DNA of 64,000 nt, from the NCBI GenBank assembly GCA_900313005.1, contig ONZJ01000002.1:3071904-3135903 (forward strand), given 5' to 3'. The DNA is from Rhodobacteraceae bacterium EL129 (GTDB lineage: Bacteria; Pseudomonadota; Alphaproteobacteria; Rhodobacterales; Rhodobacteraceae). Numbering within the stretch: position 1 is the stretch's first letter; each line of letters opens with the position of its first letter. Both the position numbers and the translations under genes were made by a program. Below are positions 30,169 to 38,932 of this stretch, piece by piece. The notes under the pieces were generated by a model that saw nothing but the letters and a program-made list of their open reading frames with translations, had not been told where the DNA came from and searched no databases.

Positions 30169-31100
30169 CGCATGACCCTCCGGCGCAGCTCTCCGGCAAG
30201 GCCCTGAGGCGCAAAAAGCGTCAGCAGCACCAGCACGACACCTGCAATCAGCATATAGGCCTGTGTGACCGAGCTGCTGAGGTCGATCAGATAGAACATG
30301 AAGGCGACACCGATAATAGGCCCCAGTGTGGTCCCTGCCCCGCCCAGCAGGACCCAGAGAAGCGGAAAGATCGAGTATTGCACCGTGGCAAAGGTGGCCC
30401 CAGCGTATCCAAAGAGAAGCGCATACGCCGCCCCAGCGAGCCCTGAGATGGTGCCCGACAGGATCACCGCCTTCAGTTTGTGCCGGTCTGTGTCATAGCC
30501 CAGCATCCGTGTGCGTTCTTCGTTTTCGCGGATGGCCACCAAGGTGCGCCCGAACGGCGATCGCACCACGTGGGCGATCAGCAGGAACACCACGGCAAAC
30601 AGGATCAGCGCTGCAAAGTAGCGTGCGGTCTCTCCGGTGATGTCGATGCCAGCGATCATCCGATCAGGCTGCGGGATGACAAAGCCTTCGTCGCCACGGG
30701 TGTATGCCCCGAAGTAAAGGATGGTCAGATACCCGGCCTGCGCAAACATCAGTGTGACGATCATGAACGCGACGCCACTGGTGCGCAGGGCCAGAAACCC
30801 AACCACGGCCGCCATCACAACGGCGCAGATCAGGCCAATCAACAAGGCAGGCTCGGCTGCAATGCCAAAGCTGTTCATCGCCATGCCAAGGCCATACATG
30901 CCCGTCGCAAAGAACAGCGCGTGTCCAAGGCTAAGCAGGCCAGTGTAGCCAAAGAGCAGGTTGAACCCCATGGCGTAGACGGCAAGTACCATGATGCGGC
31001 TGAGGTTGCCCACATGATAGGCGGGCAACACGAAAAAGAGTGCGAAGAGCACCGCGATCACGCCCAGATGCAGCAGATGCGAGCGTTTGGTGTCACTCAC
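30156..31100 (-). CDS. Branched-chain-amino-acid-type ABC permease, LivM type
   Basis: The 314-residue inner-membrane protein has about eight to ten helices. Its GFNLLFGYTGLLSLGHALFFATGMYG segment near residues 43-68 is diagnostic for LivM. The ATPase-contact loop is in PFGRTLVAIRENEERTRMLGYDTDRHKLKAV. It overlaps the LivH-type permease by 4 bases. Confidence 0.9.
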   Translation of the reverse strand: MSDTKRSHLLHLGVIAVLFALFFVLPAYHVGNLSRIMVLAVYAMGFNLLFGYTGLLSLGHALFFATGMYGLGMAMNSFGIAAEPALLIGLICAVVMAAVVGFLALRTSGVAFMIVTLMFAQAGYLTILYFGAYTRGDEGFVIPQPDRMIAGIDITGETARYFAALILFAVVFLLIAHVVRSPFGRTLVAIRENEERTRMLGYDTDRHKLKAVILSGTISGLAGAAYALLFGYAGATFATVQYSIFPLLWVLLGGAGTTLGPIIGVAFMFYLIDLSSSVTQAYMLIAGVVLVLLTLFAPQGLAGELRRRVMRWLP

Positions 31101-32023
31101 CGTTCAACCCTCCCCAACAACCCCTGAGGCCGGAACACGAGAACGAGCGCCACCACGAGCGTGGCGAAGATCTTGGCCAGCGTTGGAGTGAAAAAGACCG
31201 AGATGATCCCGTCGCTCATCCCGATGAGGAAAGCGGCGATGACGGTCCCGGGCAGACTTCCTAGGCCGCCGATGATCACGACAATAAACGACAAGAGCAG
31301 AGGGTCATGGCCCATCAGGTAATGCGCTTGCTGGATCGGCACGACTAGAACGGCACCCACGGCCGCAAGTCCCGCGCCCAGCCCAAAGACGTATGAATAC
31401 ACGCGGCCCACCGGGATGCCGAACGCCTGCGCGGTTTCACTGTCTTGCTGCGTGGCACGCATGATCAACCCCGCTTTGGAGCGGGTCATCAGCAGCCAGA
31501 GCGCCGTCAGAATGGCCATCGCTGCAAAGATCACGAATAGCTTGTAACTGGTGATGCTGAGGCCCCAGGGCCAGAACATCTCGAACCCGGACTCACCCAA
31601 TTCAAACCAAGGCAAGGCCAGCCGATCGTTAAACGGCGGTTCCACCGGACGGGCATCGGGGCCGAAGGTCATCAAGGTGGTTTGCTGGATGATATAGAGC
31701 AGGCCGATGGTGGCGACGATCGTGCGGTCGGGGTCGTATTCGACCCGTTGCAGGATCACGCGGTCTGCCACCACGGCAATACACCCTACGATCAGCGGAG
31801 CCACAACCAGAGCGGCGACAAACCCCAAAGCGGGGCTGGCCCCCACCATCGAGGCCACGACCCAGGCCAGCACAGCTCCCAGCATGTAAAACTCGCCGTG
31901 AGCCACGTTGACCACGCGCATGACGCCAAAGACGATACTCAGCCCCATGGCCGTCAGCGCCAGAATAGCAGCAGTCACCGCGCCTTCCAGCGAGGCCAGC
32001 ATCAGATGCGGACCAAAATCCAT
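31097..32023 (-). CDS. Branched-chain-amino-acid-type ABC permease, LivH type
   Basis: This 308-residue polytopic protein contains ALTAMGLSIVFGVMRVVNVAHGEFYMLGAVLAW (about 20-52), the LivH hallmark, and ATQQDSETAQAFGIPVGRVYS as the ATPase-facing loop. It lies 28 bases downstream of the binding-protein gene on the same strand, completing the five-gene importer. Confidence 0.9.
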   Translation of the reverse strand: MDFGPHLMLASLEGAVTAAILALTAMGLSIVFGVMRVVNVAHGEFYMLGAVLAWVVASMVGASPALGFVAALVVAPLIVGCIAVVADRVILQRVEYDPDRTIVATIGLLYIIQQTTLMTFGPDARPVEPPFNDRLALPWFELGESGFEMFWPWGLSITSYKLFVIFAAMAILTALWLLMTRSKAGLIMRATQQDSETAQAFGIPVGRVYSYVFGLGAGLAAVGAVLVVPIQQAHYLMGHDPLLLSFIVVIIGGLGSLPGTVIAAFLIGMSDGIISVFFTPTLAKIFATLVVALVLVFRPQGLLGRVER

Positions 32024-32051
32024 CTCTCACCAGCCTCGCAGAAGGGTCAGA

Positions 32052-33350
32052 TCAGAAGGACATCGTGGTGTAGTCCACTTCGTCCTCGTACATTCCATCC
32101 TCGACCGAGGTGGTGTGTTGCACCATCAGCTTCCCATCTGTGACTTTCGAGATGTACTGATGTCCGAAGGTCTGGTGGGTCTTGCCGTTGAACACTTTGT
32201 GGCCCTGCGGGTGATCGTCGGAATGAGGCATGTCTGTCATCGCCTCCACCGCCTCGATAAGGGCAGCACGGTCATCGGGGCCCGCATAGCCAGCGGCCTC
32301 CATCCCTGCTTTCACGATGTTGAGCGTTTCCCAGCAGCCAAACATATGGGCGTAGGTCGACACATCCTTGGGATCATCCACAGAAGCGCCCATCTCGTTC
32401 ACACCCACGGCGGCGCGGTACATCTTGTCATGCTCGGACTGATCTGCCTGCACATGGCGCGGATTGCCTTCCCAGAAGTAGGAGCCCTCAAGGAATTCCA
32501 GGCCAGGGCTGCCAAAGCTGACCGCTTCAAGACTGTCGATAAAGCCAAAGAGCTGCGGGCCCTGGTCGCCAAAGAATTCGCCCAATTCTTTCACGAAGGT
32601 CAGTACACCGGGGCCGACCATGACGTGATATAGCACCTCGGTTTCCCGTGGGATGTTGGGGAAATACTTGGTGAAGGATGTCTCGGTGGGCGGAATTGGA
32701 ATGCTGGCCACCACCTCACCGCCCTGCGCTTCGATCGCGGCGGTAAAGTAATCGCGGTGGTCATGGCCAAAGGCAAAATCGGGATAGATCATGGTGATCT
32801 TCTTGCCAAGGTTCTCGGACACAAACGGTGCCATCGCCTGCACCTGGCTTTTCACGTCCGTAATGCCGGGCTGCAGCGTGTAGCGGTTCAGTTTGCCGCT
32901 GGCGACATGATGCCCTTCGGAAACCACGAAATACGGGATCTTCAGCTCGCCCGCACGCGGGGCGGAGCCGTAAACGACATGGCTGAAGAGCGTGCCAAAG
33001 GCGATATCGCAATTGTGCTGGGTTGCAAATTTTTCGACCACTTCAGCACCCCGCTTGGGATCGGTGCCGTCATCTTCGGTCACGATTTCCAACTCGCGGC
33101 CATTGATACCGCCCATGTCGTTGATGCGCTTAGCGGCTGCCTGCGTTGTACGGTCGTACCAGCGACCATAGGAGGCGCCGATGCCCGTGGCGTGCATCTG
33201 GAACCCTACTTTGATCGGTCCTGCCGATTGGGCATGGGCAAAGCGCGCCACATCTGGCATGAAGTTCGTGGCTGCTGCCACACCTGCGCCCGCGCCAATG
33301 GATTTCAGCAGACCGCGCCGCGTAAAGGCGTTCTTTGGTGTCTTGGTCAT
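32052..33350 (-). CDS. Tat-exported periplasmic binding protein of the Liv-type importer
   Basis: The start is at the ATG at 33348-33350, with GGGAGAA before it, giving 432 residues. A twin-arginine signal is evident (TRRGLLKSIGAGAGVAAATNF, with cleavage probably after AHAQS). The mature protein has the type I periplasmic fold of LivK/AmiC proteins (GPIKVGFQMHATG, then IVTEDDGTDPKRGAEVVEKF). Tat export is unusual for LivK itself but frequent in related binding proteins for aromatic acids, amides or urea. First gene of the operon; ligand unknown. Confidence 0.88.
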   Translation of the reverse strand: MTKTPKNAFTRRGLLKSIGAGAGVAAATNFMPDVARFAHAQSAGPIKVGFQMHATGIGASYGRWYDRTTQAAAKRINDMGGINGRELEIVTEDDGTDPKRGAEVVEKFATQHNCDIAFGTLFSHVVYGSAPRAGELKIPYFVVSEGHHVASGKLNRYTLQPGITDVKSQVQAMAPFVSENLGKKITMIYPDFAFGHDHRDYFTAAIEAQGGEVVASIPIPPTETSFTKYFPNIPRETEVLYHVMVGPGVLTFVKELGEFFGDQGPQLFGFIDSLEAVSFGSPGLEFLEGSYFWEGNPRHVQADQSEHDKMYRAAVGVNEMGASVDDPKDVSTYAHMFGCWETLNIVKAGMEAAGYAGPDDRAALIEAVEAMTDMPHSDDHPQGHKVFNGKTHQTFGHQYISKVTDGKLMVQHTTSVEDGMYEDEVDYTTMSF

Positions 33351-33407
33351 GTTTATTCTCCCTATTGCAGGCCATCTTAGGCCCGGTGTTTTATCGCAGT
33401 TTGTGTG

Positions 33408-33431
33408 TATACTAACGAAATGTCCAGTATA
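33408..33431. promoter_or_regulatory. Inverted repeat between the importer operon and the crotonase gene, candidate MarR operator
   Basis: TATACT (33408-33413) and AGTATA (33426-33431) form a perfect dyad with a 12-base spacer inside the 229-base divergent promoter region. Each arm also resembles a -10 hexamer on one strand. A MarR dimer bound here could control both directions. Assignment to the MarR protein at 28280 is inference. Confidence 0.45.
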
Positions 33432-33579
33432 ACTTGCCACCTCCCACATGTTGCGGCGGAGCAGACATCGGATGCAAGCCCCTGACGTCTGCGAATACAC
33501 AAACATAGAAGTTTGTTATTGTTGATGTAAGCGTGACCCGGCAAGATTGCGACTGACAGCACTGCATGCCGGAGCCCAT

Positions 33580-34425
33580 ATGTCCAAAGTTCTTTACGAA
33601 AAAGAGGGTCGGATCGGGCGGATTACGCTCAACCGCCCTGATGTCATGAACGCCATCGACGATGATCTGCCACGTGAATTGGCCGATGCTGTGGCCCGCG
33701 CTGATGCGGACCGGGACGTGCATGTGATGGTGCTCTCGGGCGCGGGCAAGGCATTTTGCTCAGGTTATGATCTGGCCCACTACGCCGAAGGCAACGGCCC
33801 GAATAAGGTGGTTCAGGACATGCCCTGGGATCCGATGCAGGATTTTCAGTTCATGTGGGCCAATACGCAATCTTTTATGTCTCTCTTTCGGGCGATGAAG
33901 CCCGTGATCTGTAAGGTGCATGGGTTTGCCGTCGCAGGCGGATCAGATATCGCCTTATGTGCGGATCTCACACTCATGGGCGACACCGCACAGATAGGTT
34001 ACATGCCCACCCGCGTCTGGGGATGCCCAACGACGGCCATGTGGGTTCACCGCCTGGGGCCAGAACAGGCCAAGCGAATGATGTTCACAGGCGACAAAAT
34101 CACAGGGCGCGAGGCGGCCGAGATGGGTTTGGTGCTAAAGTCGGTGCCAGATGATCAATTGGACGACGCTGTTGAGGCATTGGCCACACGCATGGCCTCG
34201 GTGCCGATCAATCAGCTTGCGATGCAAAAGATGGTGATCAATTCAGCCGTGGAAGCACAAATCAACCAAACCCAGCGGCTGTCCACGGTGTTTGACGGAA
34301 TGACGCGCCATTCACCCGAAGGTCTGAACTTCAAAGCGCGCGTTGAACAGGTCGGCTGGAAACAGGCGGTTCAGGAACGCGATGATGGCACGTTTGACTG
34401 GACGCAGAACAAGCCCATTGCCTGA
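33580..34425 (+). CDS. Enoyl-CoA hydratase/isomerase (crotonase) family protein, non-canonical active site
   Basis: From the ATG at 33580 the protein has 281 residues with the crotonase fold. The oxyanion segments are AGKAFCSGYDL (about 55-65) and HGFAVAGGSDIALCADL (about 114-130). At the position of the first catalytic Glu of classical hydratases (GGG-x-E) it has Asp123. The second Glu, normally in a PE-x-LG motif, is absent (AQIGYMPTRVWG). The reaction may therefore differ from plain hydration. It is divergent from the Liv-type importer and probably acts on the imported compound after CoA activation. Confidence 0.8.
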   Translation: MSKVLYEKEGRIGRITLNRPDVMNAIDDDLPRELADAVARADADRDVHVMVLSGAGKAFCSGYDLAHYAEGNGPNKVVQDMPWDPMQDFQFMWANTQSFMSLFRAMKPVICKVHGFAVAGGSDIALCADLTLMGDTAQIGYMPTRVWGCPTTAMWVHRLGPEQAKRMMFTGDKITGREAAEMGLVLKSVPDDQLDDAVEALATRMASVPINQLAMQKMVINSAVEAQINQTQRLSTVFDGMTRHSPEGLNFKARVEQVGWKQAVQERDDGTFDWTQNKPIA

Positions 34426-34470
34426 AACGGCCATGCGCCTTTTGCCTGCGAGCGCGTGTGTTGCTCGGGT

Positions 34471-35538
34471 TCACAAACTCCGCGCCTCAGCGAAGGAGAC
34501 CAACCTCCGGCCCTTGGGATCCCACAGGTTCATACGCAACCCTGCAAGGCTGTCACGCATGGACAGGCGGTTGATGGCGGCCAGTTCAGGATGGTCGTCC
34601 AGAACTTCAGGCAAGCGATAAAACGGGATACGAGAATAAAGATGGTGAACATGATGCAAGCTGATGTTGGCGGTCATCCATTGCAGCCACCCGGGCAGGA
34701 TGACCTGGGATGAACCATGCAGTGCTGCCTCATGAACCTGCCAATGATCACCGTCTTCAAAATGCGCCCCTTCAAACTGGTGATGCACATAAAATGTCCA
34801 GACTCCCGCAAAGGCAGCAATTGTTGTGCTGGGCAAGAAAATCAACAGAATCGGAGCCCATCCACCAAACGCGTACATCGCGCCCAACACCAGAGCGATC
34901 CCAAGGTTAGTGGACATGGTGCTGATCCAAAACTTGCGACCTTCTTTCATCAAACCCAAGGGAATGCGGTTCTGAAGAAAGAACAAAAGGAATGGCGCCA
35001 GCACAAACAAAAACACCGGATTGCGATATATGCGGTAGCTCAGCTGCCCCAAAGGAGTGCGGGCTCGGTACTCTTCGATTGTCAGAGTGCGGATCTCGCC
35101 CAAATCGCGGACGGCCAGATTGCCGGAATGGCGATGGTGCCGGTCATGCACTTCGCGCCAGACCGCGTAGGGTGTAATGGTGACGACCCCCAGCAGCCCT
35201 CCGACAATGTTGCAGGTCCTTCGACTGGCAAACAGCGATCCATGTCCACAATCGTGTTGCAAACAAAAAAGCCGCATCAGGAAAAAACCGATCACAACGC
35301 TTAACAGCAGGGTCAGAATGACGGGCCCTTGCAGGGACCACCATGCCAGGGCCCACAAACCAACGAACGGTCCAAGAGTGTTGGCAATGACCCAAAGGGT
35401 TCGCCCCTTCAGCGGCACCCGGTACTGCGCCAAAACAGGCAACCACTCACGCGCGGTGCGTGGTGCACTCAAACCGCTTTCATCTTTCAAAGATTTTTCC
35501 CCCAAGGTCGCCGCCCTACATAGAGGCGCTTGGCCCAT
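34471..35538 (-). CDS. Membrane fatty acid desaturase
   Basis: From the ATG at 35536-35538 the protein has 355 residues. The three histidine boxes that hold the di-iron centre are present: HDCGHG (95-100), HDRHHRH (131-137) and HHVHH (about 310). Four to six membrane segments lie between them. It should introduce a double bond into an acyl lipid or oxidise a related chain. The start sits about 50 bases from the TPP aptamer of the divergent thiB unit, so the two share a promoter region. Regiospecificity cannot be predicted. Confidence 0.88.
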   Translation of the reverse strand: MGQAPLCRAATLGEKSLKDESGLSAPRTAREWLPVLAQYRVPLKGRTLWVIANTLGPFVGLWALAWWSLQGPVILTLLLSVVIGFFLMRLFCLQHDCGHGSLFASRRTCNIVGGLLGVVTITPYAVWREVHDRHHRHSGNLAVRDLGEIRTLTIEEYRARTPLGQLSYRIYRNPVFLFVLAPFLLFFLQNRIPLGLMKEGRKFWISTMSTNLGIALVLGAMYAFGGWAPILLIFLPSTTIAAFAGVWTFYVHHQFEGAHFEDGDHWQVHEAALHGSSQVILPGWLQWMTANISLHHVHHLYSRIPFYRLPEVLDDHPELAAINRLSMRDSLAGLRMNLWDPKGRRLVSFAEARSL

Positions 35539-35587
35539 ACGTGCAATAGAAATTCGGTTGCGCTTTTGTCGCAGACCTCCTACCACT

Positions 35588-35683
35588 CGCCATACCTCGG
35601 GGTGCATGGACCAGTTCCATGCTGAGATGCAGAATTCGCGGACCCGTTGAACCTGAACCGGCTAACACCGGCGGAGGGAAGGT
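35588..35683 (+). ncRNA. TPP riboswitch (THI element) controlling thiBPQ
   Basis: The segment carries the conserved thi-box pieces in order. ACCTCGGGGTGC (35594-35605) is followed by ATGCTGAGATG near 35619-35629. Then ACCCGTTGAACCTGA (35642-35656) is followed by the P2-like arm ACCGG-CTAACA-CCGG and the closing GGAGGGAA ending at 35680. It begins before and ends about 50 bases before the thiB start. The gene order is thiamine import, so repression by thiamine pyrophosphate is expected, most likely at translation since no strong terminator follows. Confidence 0.93.
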
Positions 35684-35733
35684 TACGGGACCAAAGGTCC
35701 TCCCTTGCCCATCCGTCGCAATGGAGGATGAAC

Positions 35734-36711
35734 ATGAAACATCTGATTTTTGCTGCGGGACTACTTGGTGCAACATCGGCCTTTGCCGATACGCCCGAGC
35801 TGACCGTGTACACCTATGACAGCTTTGTCTCGGACTGGGGCCCCGGCCCGCAGGTCGAGGCCGCCTTTGAAGCCACTTGTGGCTGCGACCTCAAACTGGT
35901 GGGTGTTGAAGACGGCGCAGCTCTCTTGGCGCGCGTGCGTCTGGAGGGGGCCAACACAGACGCGGATATCGTGTTGGGTCTCGATACCAATCTGGTGACG
36001 GCCGCCCGTGACACTGGTCTTTTTGTCCCTCACGCGGTTGAGGCAAACTTTACCCTGCCTGTCGATTGGGCGGATGATACATTCGTGCCGTACGACTGGG
36101 GCTACTTTGCCTTCGTGCACAATGCGGATGCCGCAGCCCCTGCGAATTTCAAAGCATTGGCTGACAGCAACACTAAAATCGTCATCCAAGACCCCCGTTC
36201 GTCAACACCTGGCCTTGGCCTCTTGATGTGGATCAAAGCGGCCTACGGGGATGAGGCCTCGATGATCTGGGACGCCTTGTCCGATAACGTCGTGACTGTC
36301 ACCAAGGGCTGGTCTGAAGCCTACGGGCTCTTTCTGGAAGGCGAGGCGGATATGGTGCTGAGCTACACCACATCACCAGCCTACCACCTGATAGCCGAGG
36401 AAGACGCCTCCAAAGCGGCAGCGCCCTTTGAGGAAGGGCATTACATGCAAGTCGAAGTGGCGGCCAAGCTGGCCTCGACAAATGAATCCGATCTGGCCGA
36501 CCAGTTCCTGAACTTCATGGTGACGGATGCTTTCCAATCCATCATCCCGACCACCAACTGGATGTATCCGGCCGTCACACCAGCAAGCGGATTGCCCGAA
36601 GGCTTTGAAACCCTGATTACACCAGAGAAATCCCTGCTGTTGTCACCCGAGGATGCCGCTGCAGTGCGTGATGCCGCATTGGACGAATGGCTGACCGCGC
36701 TCAGCCGTTAA
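35734..36711 (+). CDS. thiB: Thiamine ABC importer, periplasmic binding protein ThiB
   Basis: I choose the ATG at 35734 because GGAGG (35723-35727) is then 6 bases away and a signal peptide begins there (MKHLIFAAGLLGATSAFA). This gives 325 residues. The mature protein opens with PELTVYTYDSFVSDWGPGPQVEAAFE, typical of ThiB, and contains DIVLGLDTN and PYDWGYFAF. It binds thiamine and its phosphates. It overlaps thiP by 25 bases and lies under the TPP riboswitch. Confidence 0.93.
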   Translation: MKHLIFAAGLLGATSAFADTPELTVYTYDSFVSDWGPGPQVEAAFEATCGCDLKLVGVEDGAALLARVRLEGANTDADIVLGLDTNLVTAARDTGLFVPHAVEANFTLPVDWADDTFVPYDWGYFAFVHNADAAAPANFKALADSNTKIVIQDPRSSTPGLGLLMWIKAAYGDEASMIWDALSDNVVTVTKGWSEAYGLFLEGEADMVLSYTTSPAYHLIAEEDASKAAAPFEEGHYMQVEVAAKLASTNESDLADQFLNFMVTDAFQSIIPTTNWMYPAVTPASGLPEGFETLITPEKSLLLSPEDAAAVRDAALDEWLTALSR

Positions 36712-38243
36712 GCGCCTGGCCAGGACGCACCGCTGCCATCGGGGTGGCGGTGTTGATCCTAGGCACCTTATGCGCTGTGGCCCTCAGGGCCGAAGCGGGT
36801 CGTGGGTTGGGACCTTCTGATTGGGCCGCTCTGCGGTTTACGGTGCTTCAAGCGACGATCTCAGCGGTGCTTAGCGTGGCTCTGGCTGTTCCCGTGGCGC
36901 GCGCCTTGGCACGGCGACGCTTTCCGGGGCGTCGTATCCTGATTGCCCTATTGGGTGCGCCTTTTATCCTGCCAGTGATCGTTGCCATCCTTGGACTTCT
37001 GCAGATTTTCGGCCGCTCCGGCTGGGTCAGCCAGGTTTTCCTTTCATTGGGTCTGCCACCTTTGCAAATCTACGGTCTGCACGGCGTCGTCCTGGCCCAT
37101 GTCTTTTTCAATTTACCACTCGCCACGCGTCTGATTCTGCAAAGCTGGCAGGAAATTCCGGCCGAACAGTTTCGATTGGCTGCTCAGCTGAACCTTGGTG
37201 CCTCTGCCATGTTCCGCCTGATCGAATGGCCTGTCCTACGCCACAGCTGTCCCGGTGCCTTGGCTGTTGTCTTTGCGATCTGTCTGACCAGCTTTGCTGT
37301 AGCGTTAACCCTGGGCGGTGGGCCACGTGCCACAACCATCGAGCTTGCGATTTTTCAGGCCTTCCGTTTTGACTATGACCTTGGCCGCGCGGCCCTGTTA
37401 TCGGGCGTGCAGCTGATCCTCACAGCCGGAGCGGCCTTGCTAGCGCTGCGCCTGTCCAGAGGCGGTGGAATTGGCACTGGATTGGATCGATCTCTCAAAC
37501 GTTGGGACAGCCATCACATCAGCGCAAAGCTTGCCGATGTAGCCTGGATCATGCTGGCAGCCCTTTTCCTGTTGATGCCCCTGTCTGCGATCACTCTCTC
37601 GGGTGTTGCGGGTTTGCTGTCCCTGCCAGACGCCGTGCTATCTGCCACGCTGATTTCGATGGCTGTGGCCCTCGCCAGCACCGCGATCCTTTTGGCGCTT
37701 GCTTTACCTATGGCTGCTGCAGTGGCCTTGGGCCGGGGAGCGATGATCGAAATGTCAGGCATTCTGGGCCTCGCGGCCTCTCCGCTGGTGATTGGAACAG
37801 GTCTGTTTATCGTCCTACGCCCTGTGGCGGACCCTTTTGCGTGGGCGCTACCCGTTACCGCTCTGGTCAACGCTGTCATGGCCTTGCCCTTTGCCCTGCG
37901 TATTCTGGTGCCCCAGGCGCGGGCTGTCGTCACGCGCTACAGCCGCCTATCTTTGTCATTGGATATGACCGGGTGGCAATTCACCACGATTGTCCTGTTG
38001 CCACGGATGCGAGCTCAGATCAGTTTCGCCGCAGGTTTGGCCGCCGCCTTGTCGATGGGCGACCTCGGGGTGATCGCCCTTTTCGCCGATCCTGACATTG
38101 CGACGCTTCCTCTTCAGATCTACCGTCTGATGGGCGCCTACCGGATGCAAGACGCGGCAGCGGCAGCCTTGCTGTTGTTGATCTTGTCGATGGGGCTGTT
38201 CTGGCTCTTGGACCGAGGAGGACGCCACCATGCTGAAACTTGA
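36687..38243 (+). CDS. thiP: Thiamine ABC importer, permease ThiP
   Basis: The 518-residue inner-membrane protein is a fused two-copy permease with about twelve helices. The two ATPase-contact loops are in FRLAAQLNLGASAMFRLIEWPVLR and YSRLSLSLDMTGWQFTTIVLLPRMR. It starts inside thiB (25-base overlap) and overlaps thiQ by 14 bases, so the three genes are translationally coupled. The N-terminus of the called frame overlaps thiB and the true start could be a few codons downstream. Confidence 0.92.
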   Translation: MADRAQPLSAWPGRTAAIGVAVLILGTLCAVALRAEAGRGLGPSDWAALRFTVLQATISAVLSVALAVPVARALARRRFPGRRILIALLGAPFILPVIVAILGLLQIFGRSGWVSQVFLSLGLPPLQIYGLHGVVLAHVFFNLPLATRLILQSWQEIPAEQFRLAAQLNLGASAMFRLIEWPVLRHSCPGALAVVFAICLTSFAVALTLGGGPRATTIELAIFQAFRFDYDLGRAALLSGVQLILTAGAALLALRLSRGGGIGTGLDRSLKRWDSHHISAKLADVAWIMLAALFLLMPLSAITLSGVAGLLSLPDAVLSATLISMAVALASTAILLALALPMAAAVALGRGAMIEMSGILGLAASPLVIGTGLFIVLRPVADPFAWALPVTALVNAVMALPFALRILVPQARAVVTRYSRLSLSLDMTGWQFTTIVLLPRMRAQISFAAGLAAALSMGDLGVIALFADPDIATLPLQIYRLMGAYRMQDAAAAALLLLILSMGLFWLLDRGGRHHAET

Positions 38244-38922
38244 GAGCTGCACCGTAACAAACAGCAGCTTTACGTTGCGGGCCGACCTACAGATTAATCG
38301 AGGTGCGCGGGTAGCCATTCTTGGGCCTTCCGGTTCCGGAAAGTCCACACTGCTCGAGGCGATTGCCGGGTTTCGCGATGTCTCTTCCGGGCGAATTTTG
38401 TGGAAGAAATCAGATTGGACCGACCTGGCACCTGGCCAGCGCTCCGTGGCAATGCTGTTTCAGGATGGCAATCTGTTTCCACATCTGACTGCCGCGCAAA
38501 ATGTCGGTCTGGGACTACGTCCCACGACCCGGCTGTCCAAGGCAGAACAGGACACCGTCGACACCGCCCTCACCCGCGTGGGATTACCCGATATGGGTGC
38601 GCGCAAACCGTCCGAGCTGTCCGGTGGTCAACAAAGCCGCGTGGCGCTGGCCCGCGCCCTCGTGCAACAGCGCGATATCTTGCTTTTGGATGAACCTTTT
38701 GCCGCGCTAGGCCCCGCGCTCAAGGTCGAAATGCTGGATCTTGTTGCAGAGCTTGTCATGGAAACAAAGACAACTTTGTTGATGGTCAGCCACGATCCCG
38801 AGGACGCGCGCCGGATATCAAAGCAAGCTGTGCTGGTGGCAGATGGCACGGCACACGCGCCCACTGGCACCGAAACGCTCTTTGCCAACCCACCAGCAGC
38901 GCTGCGCGACTACTTAGGTTAA
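38230..38922 (+). CDS. thiQ: Thiamine ABC importer, ATPase ThiQ
   Basis: The 230-residue ATPase has Walker A GPSGSGKSTLLEAI, signature LSGGQQSRVALARAL and Walker B ILLLDEPFAALGPALK. The D-loop carries Gly where Asp is usual (SALD). The coupling to thiP and the riboswitch upstream secure the assignment. It is the last gene of the unit and convergent with nrdJ after 10 bases. Confidence 0.92.
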   Translation: MLKLESCTVTNSSFTLRADLQINRGARVAILGPSGSGKSTLLEAIAGFRDVSSGRILWKKSDWTDLAPGQRSVAMLFQDGNLFPHLTAAQNVGLGLRPTTRLSKAEQDTVDTALTRVGLPDMGARKPSELSGGQQSRVALARALVQQRDILLLDEPFAALGPALKVEMLDLVAELVMETKTTLLMVSHDPEDARRISKQAVLVADGTAHAPTGTETLFANPPAALRDYLG

Positions 38923-38932
38923 ATCCGCTGTC

